Assembly (NCBI RefSeq): GCF_965216415.1 | Contig: NZ_CBDCFU010000002.1 | Direction: 5' to 3' (one strand) | Source of the DNA: Marivita sp003149565 | GTDB taxonomy: Bacteria; Pseudomonadota; Alphaproteobacteria; Rhodobacterales; Rhodobacteraceae | DNA length: 64,000 nt | Shown here: positions 36,071 through 43,366 of the stretch, in pieces | Layout: each line of letters starts with the position of its first letter | How positions within the stretch are numbered: the first letter of the stretch is position 1 | Translations under genes and position numbers: made by a program | The notes under the pieces: model-generated | What the model was told of the DNA's origin: nothing | The model's input: the letters and a program-made list of their open reading frames with translations, nothing else | Database searches by the model: none

Positions 36071-36447
36071 GCCAACCCTCCTTGCGATTTGTTCCAAGGG
36101 AGAGAGTTGCACACATCGCGGCATCCGACAAATTTGGGCTCTTTCGAGACCTTCTCCGCAGTTGCACTCAACTATTTTATTTTGAAGAGCCAACTTCGGG
36201 TTGGTGATGTGGTGGACCGAGGCGGATGGGAGGACTCATCATGACCATCGCCAACTTACCCGCCATTCGCGCCTGTCGACCCGCCTGGAACAAAGGGCGC
36301 GTTGTTCGGCAGAAACAGCCTTTGTTCCCCAAACATGTATGGGCGATCCGGGTGCGTCTCGAAGTTGCTGAAAATCACCGTGATCTGCCGCTCTTCAACC
36401 TGGCCATCGACACGCATTTCTCAAATGCGGCTCGGTCTCGACATGGA
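36071..36447. other. Intergenic stretch holding an integrase 5' relic
   Basis: Apart from the integrase-like frame beginning at 36241 (separate entry) no gene is apparent. Confidence 0.5.
36241..36438 (+). pseudogene. 5' fragment of a tyrosine-type integrase
   Basis: ATG 36241 behind GGGAGGACTCATC opens a frame reading MTIANLPAIRACRPAWNKGR and HVWAIRVRLEVAENHRDLPL, then FNLAID, which I recognise as the N-terminus of the same integrase type whose C-terminus is at 13940-14039. After FNLAID the similarity stops (a SKLRGCDLV-type continuation is expected) and the convergent regulator gene begins ten bases later. A truncated remnant. Confidence 0.6.
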
Positions 36448-38070
36448 TCAGTCAGGGATGCCCGCGATCGAAAGGTGCTTGAAATAATCGTCGTCGAAAT
36501 GCACGGCGGTCGGCGGCAGGCAAGCCTTGAGATAGCGGATCGTTACATGCGGCAACTGGTCGAGCAATCGCTCCGTAGCCGCCCGGGCCGCATCGATCCG
36601 CCCCAGCCGCGCATTTGCAGCCGCCACCATGCGCCACGGCCAGAGCACGCCGGGGTGACGGCGCAATCCTTCCTCGATCATCTCCAGCCCTTCGGTCGGA
36701 TCGTTGGCCCAGCGATAATGCGCGGCGGCCCGGCCAAAGGTGATCTGGTGCGCAAAGGGATCCAGCGGGCTGAGCCGTTCGGCACGATCGAACGCCTTCA
36801 GGGCCCCAGTCACATCGCCGGTATATTGCCGTATCCAACCCAGCCTAATCCAGGCCCAGGCATTGTTGGGATCAATGTCCAGAACGCGATCCAGATACGA
36901 CTGAGCCAGCGCCTTGTCTGGGCTCGCCTGCGAGAAGGTCCCTGCAATCGCCACGAGGGTTGGCACATGGTCGGTGACCTTCTCCGCTGCCCGTGTCGCC
37001 AGATCGAGGGCCCGCGCCCGTTCGAAAACAGGATCGGACGCCCACATATAGGTGTTCTGATGCGCGTGGACCCAAGCGCGCAGGGCCAAAGCCGGAAGGT
37101 AATCTGGATCACGCTCCAGCGCCTTGTCCAGCAGCGCGCCTGCCTGTGCGTTCTGGTCCTGCCGGAGGGACCAGAAAAGCGGATAGGCTGTCAGCATCAG
37201 CTCATACGCGGTCCGGTCACCCGGCCTTCTTTGATTAGCCCGGACAATTTCTGCCGCGCGCAGGCTGGGTGAAACTTGTCCCGCCACCTGTTCAGCGATC
37301 CGGTCCTGCAAGTCGAACAGATCGTCCAGTCGATCGTCAAAGCGCTCTGACCACAGCACGCGACCGTCGGTGCCCCGTAAAAGCTGGACGGAGACCCGCA
37401 CCCGATCTCCCGCACGGCGCACGGATCCTTCCAGAAGGTAATCCGCACCCAGTATCTGCGAAGCCTCAGGCACCGCTATGGCTTGACCGCGCAGCGCATA
37501 GGCGGATTGCCGGGCGATCACATCGAAATCCCGGCTGCGGCTGAGCGCGCCGGTGACCTCTTCCACCACACCATCGGCGAACATGTCTGTGTCGGCGGCT
37601 CCCAGTTCCTCGAAGGGCAGCACCGCCAGTGTTGCGCGGTCCGTGGCCTTCGGCTGTGGTCCTGCATCGGTTTTTGTCCGCCCCTGCGTCCGTTCTTGAC
37701 GCAGCCAGTCCTCGAACCCCTCTGACGCCAGATCGAAGCCCTGAAGAAAGTCGCCCTTTTCGCGCCGCACCGTGACTGCTCCATCTGCCAGCCAGACAAA
37801 CTGCCTGTTCGCCTGAACACTATCCCTCAGCGTCTTGCGGATCACCGACAGTTCCTGACGCAGCGAGGCACGCGCTTGGGCGTCGCTGCGGTCGGACCAA
37901 AGCAGATCAGCCAGAGCGCCGCGCTCGGCACGCATCCCCGGCTGAGAGGCAAGGTAGGCCAGCATGCCTTGTGCCCTGCGGCTGAGGCCTGACAACGGCG
38001 AACCGCCAAACTCAGCCCTGAACGGGCCGGTCAGAGTCAGGGTCAGATGAGGCATTTTTGCGTGTTCCAT
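36448..38070 (-). CDS. BTAD-type transcriptional activator with TolB-like domain and TPR repeats
   Basis: 540 residues. Residues 1-110: SARP-like winged helix (LTGPFRAEFGGSPLSGLSRR, then ALADLLWSDRSDAQARASLR). Residues about 150-250: a FlgO/TolB-N-like domain (LAVLPFEELGAADTDMFADG, ILGADYLLEGSVRRAGDRVR), common in regulators fused to adenylate cyclase or CadC types. Residues 290-540: TPR helices (VLDIDPNNAWAWIRLGWIRQ). No membrane segment, so a cytoplasmic regulator. Divergent from the DUF1127 gene. Confidence 0.85.
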   Translation of the reverse strand: MEHAKMPHLTLTLTGPFRAEFGGSPLSGLSRRAQGMLAYLASQPGMRAERGALADLLWSDRSDAQARASLRQELSVIRKTLRDSVQANRQFVWLADGAVTVRREKGDFLQGFDLASEGFEDWLRQERTQGRTKTDAGPQPKATDRATLAVLPFEELGAADTDMFADGVVEEVTGALSRSRDFDVIARQSAYALRGQAIAVPEASQILGADYLLEGSVRRAGDRVRVSVQLLRGTDGRVLWSERFDDRLDDLFDLQDRIAEQVAGQVSPSLRAAEIVRANQRRPGDRTAYELMLTAYPLFWSLRQDQNAQAGALLDKALERDPDYLPALALRAWVHAHQNTYMWASDPVFERARALDLATRAAEKVTDHVPTLVAIAGTFSQASPDKALAQSYLDRVLDIDPNNAWAWIRLGWIRQYTGDVTGALKAFDRAERLSPLDPFAHQITFGRAAAHYRWANDPTEGLEMIEEGLRRHPGVLWPWRMVAAANARLGRIDAARAATERLLDQLPHVTIRYLKACLPPTAVHFDDDYFKHLSIAGIPD

Positions 38071-38207
38071 CCGATTTTACGTTCTGCACTGCGGATTTGA
38101 CGGAACTATTGCACAATTCGGTCGGGCCGCCAGCCCGGATTTGGCGGTGGCATTGCGGGGCGGCTGCAAAGTGGGGTCATCAAGCAAGTCAATTTAGGAG
38201 AAGCACA

Positions 38208-38432
38208 ATGACCCGCATCCTGACCAGAACCCGCGACTGTCGCCCCCGTAGCAGTTACCTTGCCACTTTGCTGCAGCGCATTGGCCATATGGCCCGAATG
38301 ATCGGCGATGCGCGACGTCTCGAGACCCTGCCGCGCGACCGGCTTGACGATATGGGCATCTCGCCCCGCACTGCTGCCAATTGCAGATCCAGCGGAGAGT
38401 CCGGGCCGATCCCAAGGGGACCGACGTGGTGA
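38208..38432 (+). CDS. DUF1127 (YjiS-like) small basic protein
   Basis: 74 residues with TTAGGAG seven bases before the ATG. The core ARRLETLPRDRLDDMGISPR is the DUF1127 signature; the N-terminal half is arginine-rich. Such proteins are often stress- or phosphate-responsive and some bind RNA. The last 20 residues (NCRSSGESGPIPRGPTW) go beyond the usual end of the family. Divergent from the BTAD regulator, a likely target. Confidence 0.72.
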   Translation: MTRILTRTRDCRPRSSYLATLLQRIGHMARMIGDARRLETLPRDRLDDMGISPRTAANCRSSGESGPIPRGPTW

Positions 38433-39157
38433 CGTGGGATAACGCAACCAGGGAAGGTCTTTGATCACGCGTCCCACACCGCGACGGCCGTTCCGGCTTA
38501 CACCGGGACGGGTTAATAAAAATGGGGGATAAGCCCAACGCCAGCATTCGTCGGACGAGGCAGTCTGTTTTGCACTTGCGGCGAATTCACACTTTCCGCC
38601 CTTCCCGCAGCACCTGACAAGATGCTGCACTGCGGAAACTTCAGTGCTTCGATACTCACCGGACGATCACCGAATGTTCGATTTCCGTTCCATCTCAGCG
38701 AACACGACTCCGATCGAAGTGTTCAGATGGCATCTCCAGAAAACAGCTTAGTTTCAATATCTTGCAAGAAATTCACCAAATCGGCGCAGTCATCAGCTCC
38801 GGAGAAAAACCGGCCGAGAGGACGGATTTTGGGCCAACGGCCGACACGGCGGTGATCAGCCAGTCTGGTAAACCCCTTTGAAAACACGGAAAATTTTGGC
38901 CGCAACCGGATCGGGAGAACGGTTTTGTGGGGCAAGTGGCGGGGAGCTTGGGGTTCGAACCGTTGAGCGATTGCGAACAAATAACCCAAATCCAAAATTC
39001 GTAGTAGCGGTATGTGCTGCGCTACCACTCGGCGGAGGTTGGAAAAGCCATAAAAGGGGGTGCGTTGCGTAGATTCGGCTGGATGCTAATTGATGCAATC
39101 ATCCGGACACAGAAAACAATTTCTGAACCTCGGCCCAGTATAACTCATTGATTTCAT

Positions 39158-39201
39158 TGGTGAGCCGTGCAGGATTCAAACCTGCGACCCACTGACTGAA
39201 A
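39158..39201 (-). repeat. 3' fragment of a tRNA-Lys gene (probable attachment-site remnant)
   Basis: Read on the minus strand it gives CAGTGGGTCGCAGGTTTGAA, then TCCTGCACGGCTCACCA: the anticodon 3' stem, variable loop, T-arm, acceptor strand and CCA of a lysine tRNA. No 5' half adjoins it (the sequence diverges upstream of the anticodon-loop side), so it cannot be a working tRNA. Such 3' fragments are left by elements that integrate into tRNA genes. Confidence 0.65.
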
Positions 39202-39243
39202 GGAAGGCATCGCCCTTCGCTCCGCTCCGAAGGCGCAGCAAGG

Positions 39244-39297
39244 GAGGCCATCCGTTTCGTGCGCGGTCTTTGTGACGCGCACGAAACGGATGGCCTC
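39244..39297. repeat. Perfect 22-bp inverted repeat with 10-base loop
   Basis: Left arm 39244-39265 (GAGGCCATCCGTTTCGTGCG, CG) and right arm 39276-39297 are exact inverse copies around the loop GTCTTTGTGA. No T-run follows on either strand, so it is not an ordinary terminator. It lies between the tRNA-Lys fragment and the PemK-like gene. Confidence 0.9.
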
Positions 39298-39416
39298 TGG
39301 GAAAACAGGGGAACGAGGATACCGGGTAGGCTAAACACCCTCTGCTTCTACAGATCGCTCGGGTTCTCACCGGTGCGTGCGCGTCGCTTCGATCAACTCA
39401 CTGCGAAGGACCGTAC

Positions 39417-39974
39417 ATGTTCGACATCATCACACATTCACCCGCCATCGCTCCGTCCGACGACTGGCGCGAGACGCTCAGCTGGGGCGACATCGTCAGC
39501 TTCAGCTTCCCTGTGGAAGGCGCAGGACGCCCGCCGAAGAAACGGCCCTGCTTGGTGCTGGACATCACCAATCTGGGCGAAACCCGCTACGCCGTGCTCG
39601 CCTACGGCACCAGCGCCGACACATCTGCCAATCGCGGCTACGAGGTCAAGCTGACAGAAACCGAGGCCCGCGCCGCCGGTCTGCACCGGTCGACGCGCTT
39701 CGTTGGCGCTAGGCGGATGCTGGTCGCGCTGGACCATTGCGGCTTTGTCATCTGCGCGGCCACGGGAGCGCCGACGATCGGCCGTCTGAACGGAGACGCG
39801 TTCGAGCGGATGAATGTAGTGCGCGGCCGCATCCTCGCAGAGGCCGAGATGGCCGCCGACCAAAGGACGCGCCGCCGCCGCGCCCTTAGGCTCCGTCATC
39901 GCCGCGCCTGGCAGCGCCCCGTCACGGTCGAGCATCGCACGCCGCGCCGTCGGATGACCGCCAGCCGGGCCTGA
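39417..39974 (+). CDS. PemK/MazF-like protein with arginine-rich tail
   Basis: 185 residues. The part LSWGDIVSFSFPVEGAGRPP, KKRPCLVLDITNLGE and YAVLAYGTSADTS resembles the start of the MazF/PemK fold (GDIV...RPxLVL), and STRFVGARRMLVALDHCGFV fits its later strands. The last ~45 residues are strongly basic (RTRRRRALRLRHRRAWQRP), unlike typical toxins. No antitoxin gene is recognisable on either side. I regard toxin function as possible, not shown. The start ATG lacks a good ribosome site. Confidence 0.6.
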   Translation: MFDIITHSPAIAPSDDWRETLSWGDIVSFSFPVEGAGRPPKKRPCLVLDITNLGETRYAVLAYGTSADTSANRGYEVKLTETEARAAGLHRSTRFVGARRMLVALDHCGFVICAATGAPTIGRLNGDAFERMNVVRGRILAEAEMAADQRTRRRRALRLRHRRAWQRPVTVEHRTPRRRMTASRA

Positions 39975-40067
39975 GCCTCCTTCAACGCACCGCAGGATCC
40001 GCCCGGGCCGCGCCGCATGGCCCGGACGATTCCTTGTGACTCAAACAATTCAAAAAAGGACAACCCA

Positions 40068-40277
40068 ATGCATATCGACACCAAGACCCTGCTTCCAAGC
40101 AGCATACCGAACCAGAACACATACCGCCTCGTTATGATCAACGCCAAGGCCCATCCCGACGAGTTCACGCGACTGGAGATGACCACCGCAGATGCACTTG
40201 CCGCGGCCCGCGCAGCGCTTGCGGCGTATCATGCCGATCCGATCGCCGACCGTGCGCTGCAAGCTGTCATTCGGTAA
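40068..40277 (+). CDS. Small hypothetical protein
   Basis: 69 residues, MHIDTKTLLPSSIPNQNTYR to QAVIR, preceded by AAAAAAGGACAACCC. It follows the PemK-like gene by 93 bases. Not recognised. The same frame stays open for 75 codons after its TAA stop, so it may be the 5' part of a longer gene broken by a nonsense change. Confidence 0.5.
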   Translation: MHIDTKTLLPSSIPNQNTYRLVMINAKAHPDEFTRLEMTTADALAAARAALAAYHADPIADRALQAVIR

Positions 40278-40505
40278 CTGGACGATCTCATCGGTCGCCG
40301 CCGCGTTCTCGGAACGGCCTTTCACGACCTTGCCAAAGAAGCGCTCCGCCATCTGTCCCGGATCAAGTCGGACTCACTGTCGCGCAAGCTTTGCGCCATT
40401 CAGCGACCTCTCGACGAGTCACTTACGCTCTCTCTAAGAGTGTCAGACCTTCTGGCCGCCGAGCGCGAGATCGGTTGGCACCGCGGCATCGGCCACGATC
40501 GGTGA
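40278..40505 (+). pseudogene. In-phase open frame after a TAA stop, possible gene remnant
   Basis: Directly after the stop of the 69-residue frame the same phase reads LDDLIGRRRVLGTAFHDLAK and continues, with no start codon of its own, to GIGHDR and TGA. Composition is protein-like (mixed charge, amphipathic), but high G+C makes chance open frames common. Confidence 0.35.
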
Positions 40506-40513
40506 GACACGAG

Positions 40514-40535
40514 CGCCCCGGCTTCGGCCGGGGCG
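40514..40535. terminator. GC-rich hairpin, possible terminator
   Basis: CGCCCCGGC-TTCG-GCCGGGGCG: a perfect 9-bp stem with a stable TTCG tetraloop, nine bases after the stop of the open frame at 40278-40505. No T-run follows, so termination would be weak or factor-assisted. Confidence 0.5.
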
Positions 40536-40692
40536 GATCATACATGAAACATCACAAGGGGCACCCGAGCATCCCCCGGTCGGCGGCGGAGGTGATTGGC
40601 GGCAAAGGCACAAAGGCGAGCAGGCCCATCATCTCGGCAGCGGAGCGCCAAGAGATCACAAGCGCCTGAGCACAGTCACAGAAAGGCTGAAA

Positions 40693-40715
40693 TGTGGAGC
40701 AAATTGTGGAGCAAA
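40693..40715. repeat. Short direct repeat near tRNA-Ser
   Basis: TGTGGAGCAAA occurs at 40693-40703 and 40705-40715 with one base between, 77 bases from the tRNA 3' end. This position is often used by integrase arm sites, but nothing else supports that here. Confidence 0.55.
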
Positions 40716-40791
40716 AATCGAGCCTCAAGCCCCTAAATGCGCTCAAAGCCCTTGTTTTTAAGGGCTGTGGCCGCGGGCGAACGCAAGAATG

Positions 40792-40881
40792 TGGCGGAGA
40801 CGAAGGGATTCGAACCCTCGAGACGGTTTCCCGCCTACTCCCTTAGCAGGGGAGCGCCTTCGACCACTCGGCCACGTCTCC
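40792..40881 (-). tRNA. tRNA-Ser (anticodon GCU)
   Basis: The minus strand folds as a class II tRNA: acceptor GGAGACG/CGTCTCC, D-arm GGCCGAGTGGTCGAAGGC, anticodon arm CTCCCCTGCTAAGGGAG with loop CTGCTAA (GCT), long variable arm TAGGCGGGAAACCGTCT and T-arm GAGGGTTCGAATCCCTT, with CCA encoded. It reads AGC/AGU codons. Intact, unlike the tRNA-Lys fragment at 39158. Confidence 0.96.
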
Positions 40882-41070
40882 GTCGACCCGTTTAAGGAAG
40901 CGTGCAGGCGGGGACAAGGCCAAATCACACGTGAGGCATGACAATTTCTGCGCAAAATGCAGGCCTGCCCTGACACATTCGACATGTGAGGCGCGTCTTT
41001 TCTTTGCATGGCACCAGAACCGGGTTACGTTGGGGTCAAGTCTAATCCTGCGATCGTTGGAGAGTTCGGT

Positions 41071-41553
41071 GTGACACCCCTCGCCCAAGCCGCCGCCATT
41101 GCCTGCATCACCCTTGGCACCGGGGCCGCAGCGGTGTCGGTCATGAACGAGGATATCCCGGACATGACCGTACCGGAGCTGGCTTGGGCACCGGGCAATG
41201 AACTGGATGGCGCGTCTTTTTTTGTTCAGGTCGTGCTCGACAACGGTGCCGAGGGAGAGACCGATACGCTCGTTTTCAAGGACGGCGCGTTCATGTCGAT
41301 GGATTGCCAAGTGTACTGCGACTTCGGGTTTTCCGACTACCAGACCTGGACCGATGGCGACGTGATCCATTTCACCACAGTCGCCACCTGCCCATCAGCA
41401 CCGCACCGGGTGGTGTGGCACGGGCAGATAACTGACGATGAGATCAAAGTTCAGATGAGCTGGACGACCCGCCGCTGGTACTGGACGCATCAGATCACCG
41501 GCACGGCTCAAGGATCGCGCTTGCCAACCACCGAAGGCTCTGTCTCCGGGTGA
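41071..41553 (+). CDS. Secreted protein of unknown function
   Basis: 160 residues from GTG 41071, chosen because TTGGAGAG lies 6-8 bases upstream and the product then begins with a signal-like stretch (VTPLAQAAAIACITLGTGAA). The ATG at 41008 would place 21 polar residues before it. The mature part contains CQVYCDFGFSDYQTW and VVWHGQITDDEIKVQMSWTT, beta-rich with a CxxxC pair. Not recognised. Overlaps the next gene by four bases (GTGA). Confidence 0.6.
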   Translation: MTPLAQAAAIACITLGTGAAAVSVMNEDIPDMTVPELAWAPGNELDGASFFVQVVLDNGAEGETDTLVFKDGAFMSMDCQVYCDFGFSDYQTWTDGDVIHFTTVATCPSAPHRVVWHGQITDDEIKVQMSWTTRRWYWTHQITGTAQGSRLPTTEGSVSG

Positions 41554-42215
41554 CGCTTCGTGAACCGACGCCGGTTGCGCTGACCACGAGGGGGATCATC
41601 CTGCGTGTAGCAGGACTGTTGATCATTGTCATTCTGGCCACATGGGGGGCGCACCTTCTGAAGGAGGCCCTGAACCTCACCATCATGCCCAACAATGAAC
41701 AGCAGGTGCACCGTCTGCTGATGCTGGGCTCTCTTGCCTATATCGGCCTGCTGGCGATGCCCTTTGTGCCGGGGGCCGAAATCGGGCTCGCGATGCTGAC
41801 CATCTTCGGGGCGGCGATCGCGCCGCTGGTCTATGCGGCGACGGTGCTGGCGATGATGCTGAGCGACCTGTTGGGGCGGCTCTTGCCGGGCACAACGCTG
41901 GTTTGGATTTTGTCGCTTTTCCGGATGCGCAAGGCGGCTGACCTGATCGGGCGCGCCGCCGCCTTACCCCCTAAAGACCGCTTAGCCCTCTTGCTGGACA
42001 GATCACCGCCCAGGACCGTCGGGTTCGCCTTGCGGCACCGATACATCGCGCTCGCCTTGTTGGTGAACACCCCCGGCAATGCCGTGATCGGGGGCGGCGG
42101 CGGCATCATGATGATGGCCGGGATGAGCGGCATTTTCGCCCCGGTGCAGACCTTCATCGCCATCGCAATCGCGGTCTCCCCGGTGCCGATTGCCATAATG
42201 GTATTGGGGTTCTAG
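41550..42215 (+). CDS. Integral membrane protein, possibly TVP38/DedA-like
   Basis: 221 residues starting at GTG 41550 inside the stop of the previous gene. Five or six hydrophobic segments. The segment MPFVPGAEIGLAMLTIFGAA has the proline/glutamate pattern of VTT-domain (SNARE-associated) proteins, and LLVNTPGNAVIGGGGGIMMM is glycine-rich before a membrane helix. Family placement is tentative. Coupled to the secreted protein upstream, so they may act together. Confidence 0.55.
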   Translation: MTLREPTPVALTTRGIILRVAGLLIIVILATWGAHLLKEALNLTIMPNNEQQVHRLLMLGSLAYIGLLAMPFVPGAEIGLAMLTIFGAAIAPLVYAATVLAMMLSDLLGRLLPGTTLVWILSLFRMRKAADLIGRAAALPPKDRLALLLDRSPPRTVGFALRHRYIALALLVNTPGNAVIGGGGGIMMMAGMSGIFAPVQTFIAIAIAVSPVPIAIMVLGF

Positions 42216-42232
42216 CGCAGCGCGGGTTTGGC

Positions 42233-43330
42233 TTACGTGTTGAAGAGGAAGTGCAATACGTCGCCATCCTTCACGATATAGCTCTTGCCTTCTGCCCGCA
42301 TCTTGCCGGCCTCTTTCGCAGGGTTTTCACCACCCAACGTGACGTAATCGTCATAGGCAATGGTTTCGGCGCGGATGAAGCCTTTTTCGAAGTCGCCGTG
42401 GATCACACCGGCCGCCTGCGGGGCATGAGTGCCCTTGGTGATGGTCCAGGCGCGGGCCTCTTTCGGGCCGACGGTGAAATAGGTTTCAAGCTGCAAAAGC
42501 TGGTAGCCCGCACGGATCACGCGGTCGAGGCCGGGTTCTTCGAGACCCATCGCTGACAGGAATTCCTGCGCCTCTTCAGCGTCCAGTTGGCTGATCTCTT
42601 CCTCGATCTGCGCCGAAATCACCACATGGCTGTTGCCCTGTGCGGCGGCCATCTCTCCCACGGCGTTGGACATGGCGTTGCCGTCGGCCGCGTCCGCCTC
42701 GGACACGTTGCAGACGTAAAGCACGGGCTTTGTGGTCAGCAGTTGCAGCATGTCCCACGCCTTGCGGTCCTCGTCGTCGACCGACACGGTGCGGGCGGGT
42801 TTGCCCTCTTCCAGCGCGGCCAGGGCAACGCGCATCAGACGTTCCTGCTGCACCGCGTCCTTGTCACCGCCGCGCACCTTGCGGACGATGTTCTGAAGCC
42901 GCTTTTCGAGGCTCTCGATGTCCGCAAGCATCAGCTCGGTCTCGATGGTTTCGGCATCAGCGACAGGGTCGACCCGGCCGTCCACATGCACCACATCGCC
43001 GTCTTCGAAACAGCGCAGCACGTGGGCGATGGCGTCCACCTCGCGGATATTGGCAAGAAACTGGTTGCCCAGACCTTCGCCCTTGGACGCGCCTTTCACG
43101 AGGCCCGCGATGTCCACAAAGGTGATCCGTGTCGGGATGATCTGCTTGGACTTGGCGATCTCTGCCAGTTTGTCCAACCGCGCGTCAGGCACTGCAACGT
43201 CCCCAACATTGGGCTCGATCGTGCAGAACGGAAAGTTCGCCGCCTGCGCCGCTGCGGTCTTGGTGAGTGCGTTGAAAAGGGTCGATTTGCCTACATTCGG
43301 CAAACCCACGATTCCCACCTTGAAGCCCAT
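42233..43330 (-). CDS. ychF: Redox-regulated ribosome-binding ATPase YchF
   Basis: 365 residues, the standard length. P-loop GIVGLPNVGKSTLFNALTK, G3 DIAGLVKGASKGEGLGNQFL, the atypical base-recognition motif NVSEADAADGN that makes this OBG-type GTPase prefer ATP, and a C-terminal TGS domain (VGPKEARAWTITKGTHAPQA, YDDYVTLGG). AGGAGAG precedes the start. Universal translation-associated protein. It is often near pth and rplY; here those lie 9-13 kb away. Confidence 0.97.
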   Translation of the reverse strand: MGFKVGIVGLPNVGKSTLFNALTKTAAAQAANFPFCTIEPNVGDVAVPDARLDKLAEIAKSKQIIPTRITFVDIAGLVKGASKGEGLGNQFLANIREVDAIAHVLRCFEDGDVVHVDGRVDPVADAETIETELMLADIESLEKRLQNIVRKVRGGDKDAVQQERLMRVALAALEEGKPARTVSVDDEDRKAWDMLQLLTTKPVLYVCNVSEADAADGNAMSNAVGEMAAAQGNSHVVISAQIEEEISQLDAEEAQEFLSAMGLEEPGLDRVIRAGYQLLQLETYFTVGPKEARAWTITKGTHAPQAAGVIHGDFEKGFIRAETIAYDDYVTLGGENPAKEAGKMRAEGKSYIVKDGDVLHFLFNT

Positions 43331-43366
43331 GTCGATCTCTCCTGATCCTGCAGATTTGCGCCGCTT

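Larger units (their letters stand above)
38433..39416. other. Long gene-free stretch with tRNA-derived remnants and a hairpin
   Basis: No protein gene is supported over 984 bases. It contains a degenerate tRNA-like stretch (GGGTTCGAACC at 38951-38961 and a D-arm-like GCTGCGCTACCACTCGGCGG at 39016-39035, on the minus strand), the 3' half of a tRNA-Lys (39158-39201), a smaller stem (CGCC-TTCG/CGAAGGCG type near 39211-39235) and a perfect 22-bp hairpin (39244-39297). This looks like an integration boundary. Confidence 0.55.
40278..40791. other. Stretch between the small protein gene and tRNA-Ser
   Basis: Holds the remnant frame (40278-40505), a strong GC hairpin (40514-40535), a 41-codon frame at 40544-40669 (MKHHKGHPSIPRSAAEVIGG...) with only weak start support, a short direct repeat (40693-40715) and a hairpin at 40747-40766 beside the tRNA 3' end. 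Confidence 0.45.

Noticed and set aside
38941..39050. Possible complete tRNA gene on the minus strand
   Set aside because: T-loop and D-arm-like pieces occur, but the T-stem does not pair and no acceptor stem can be formed.
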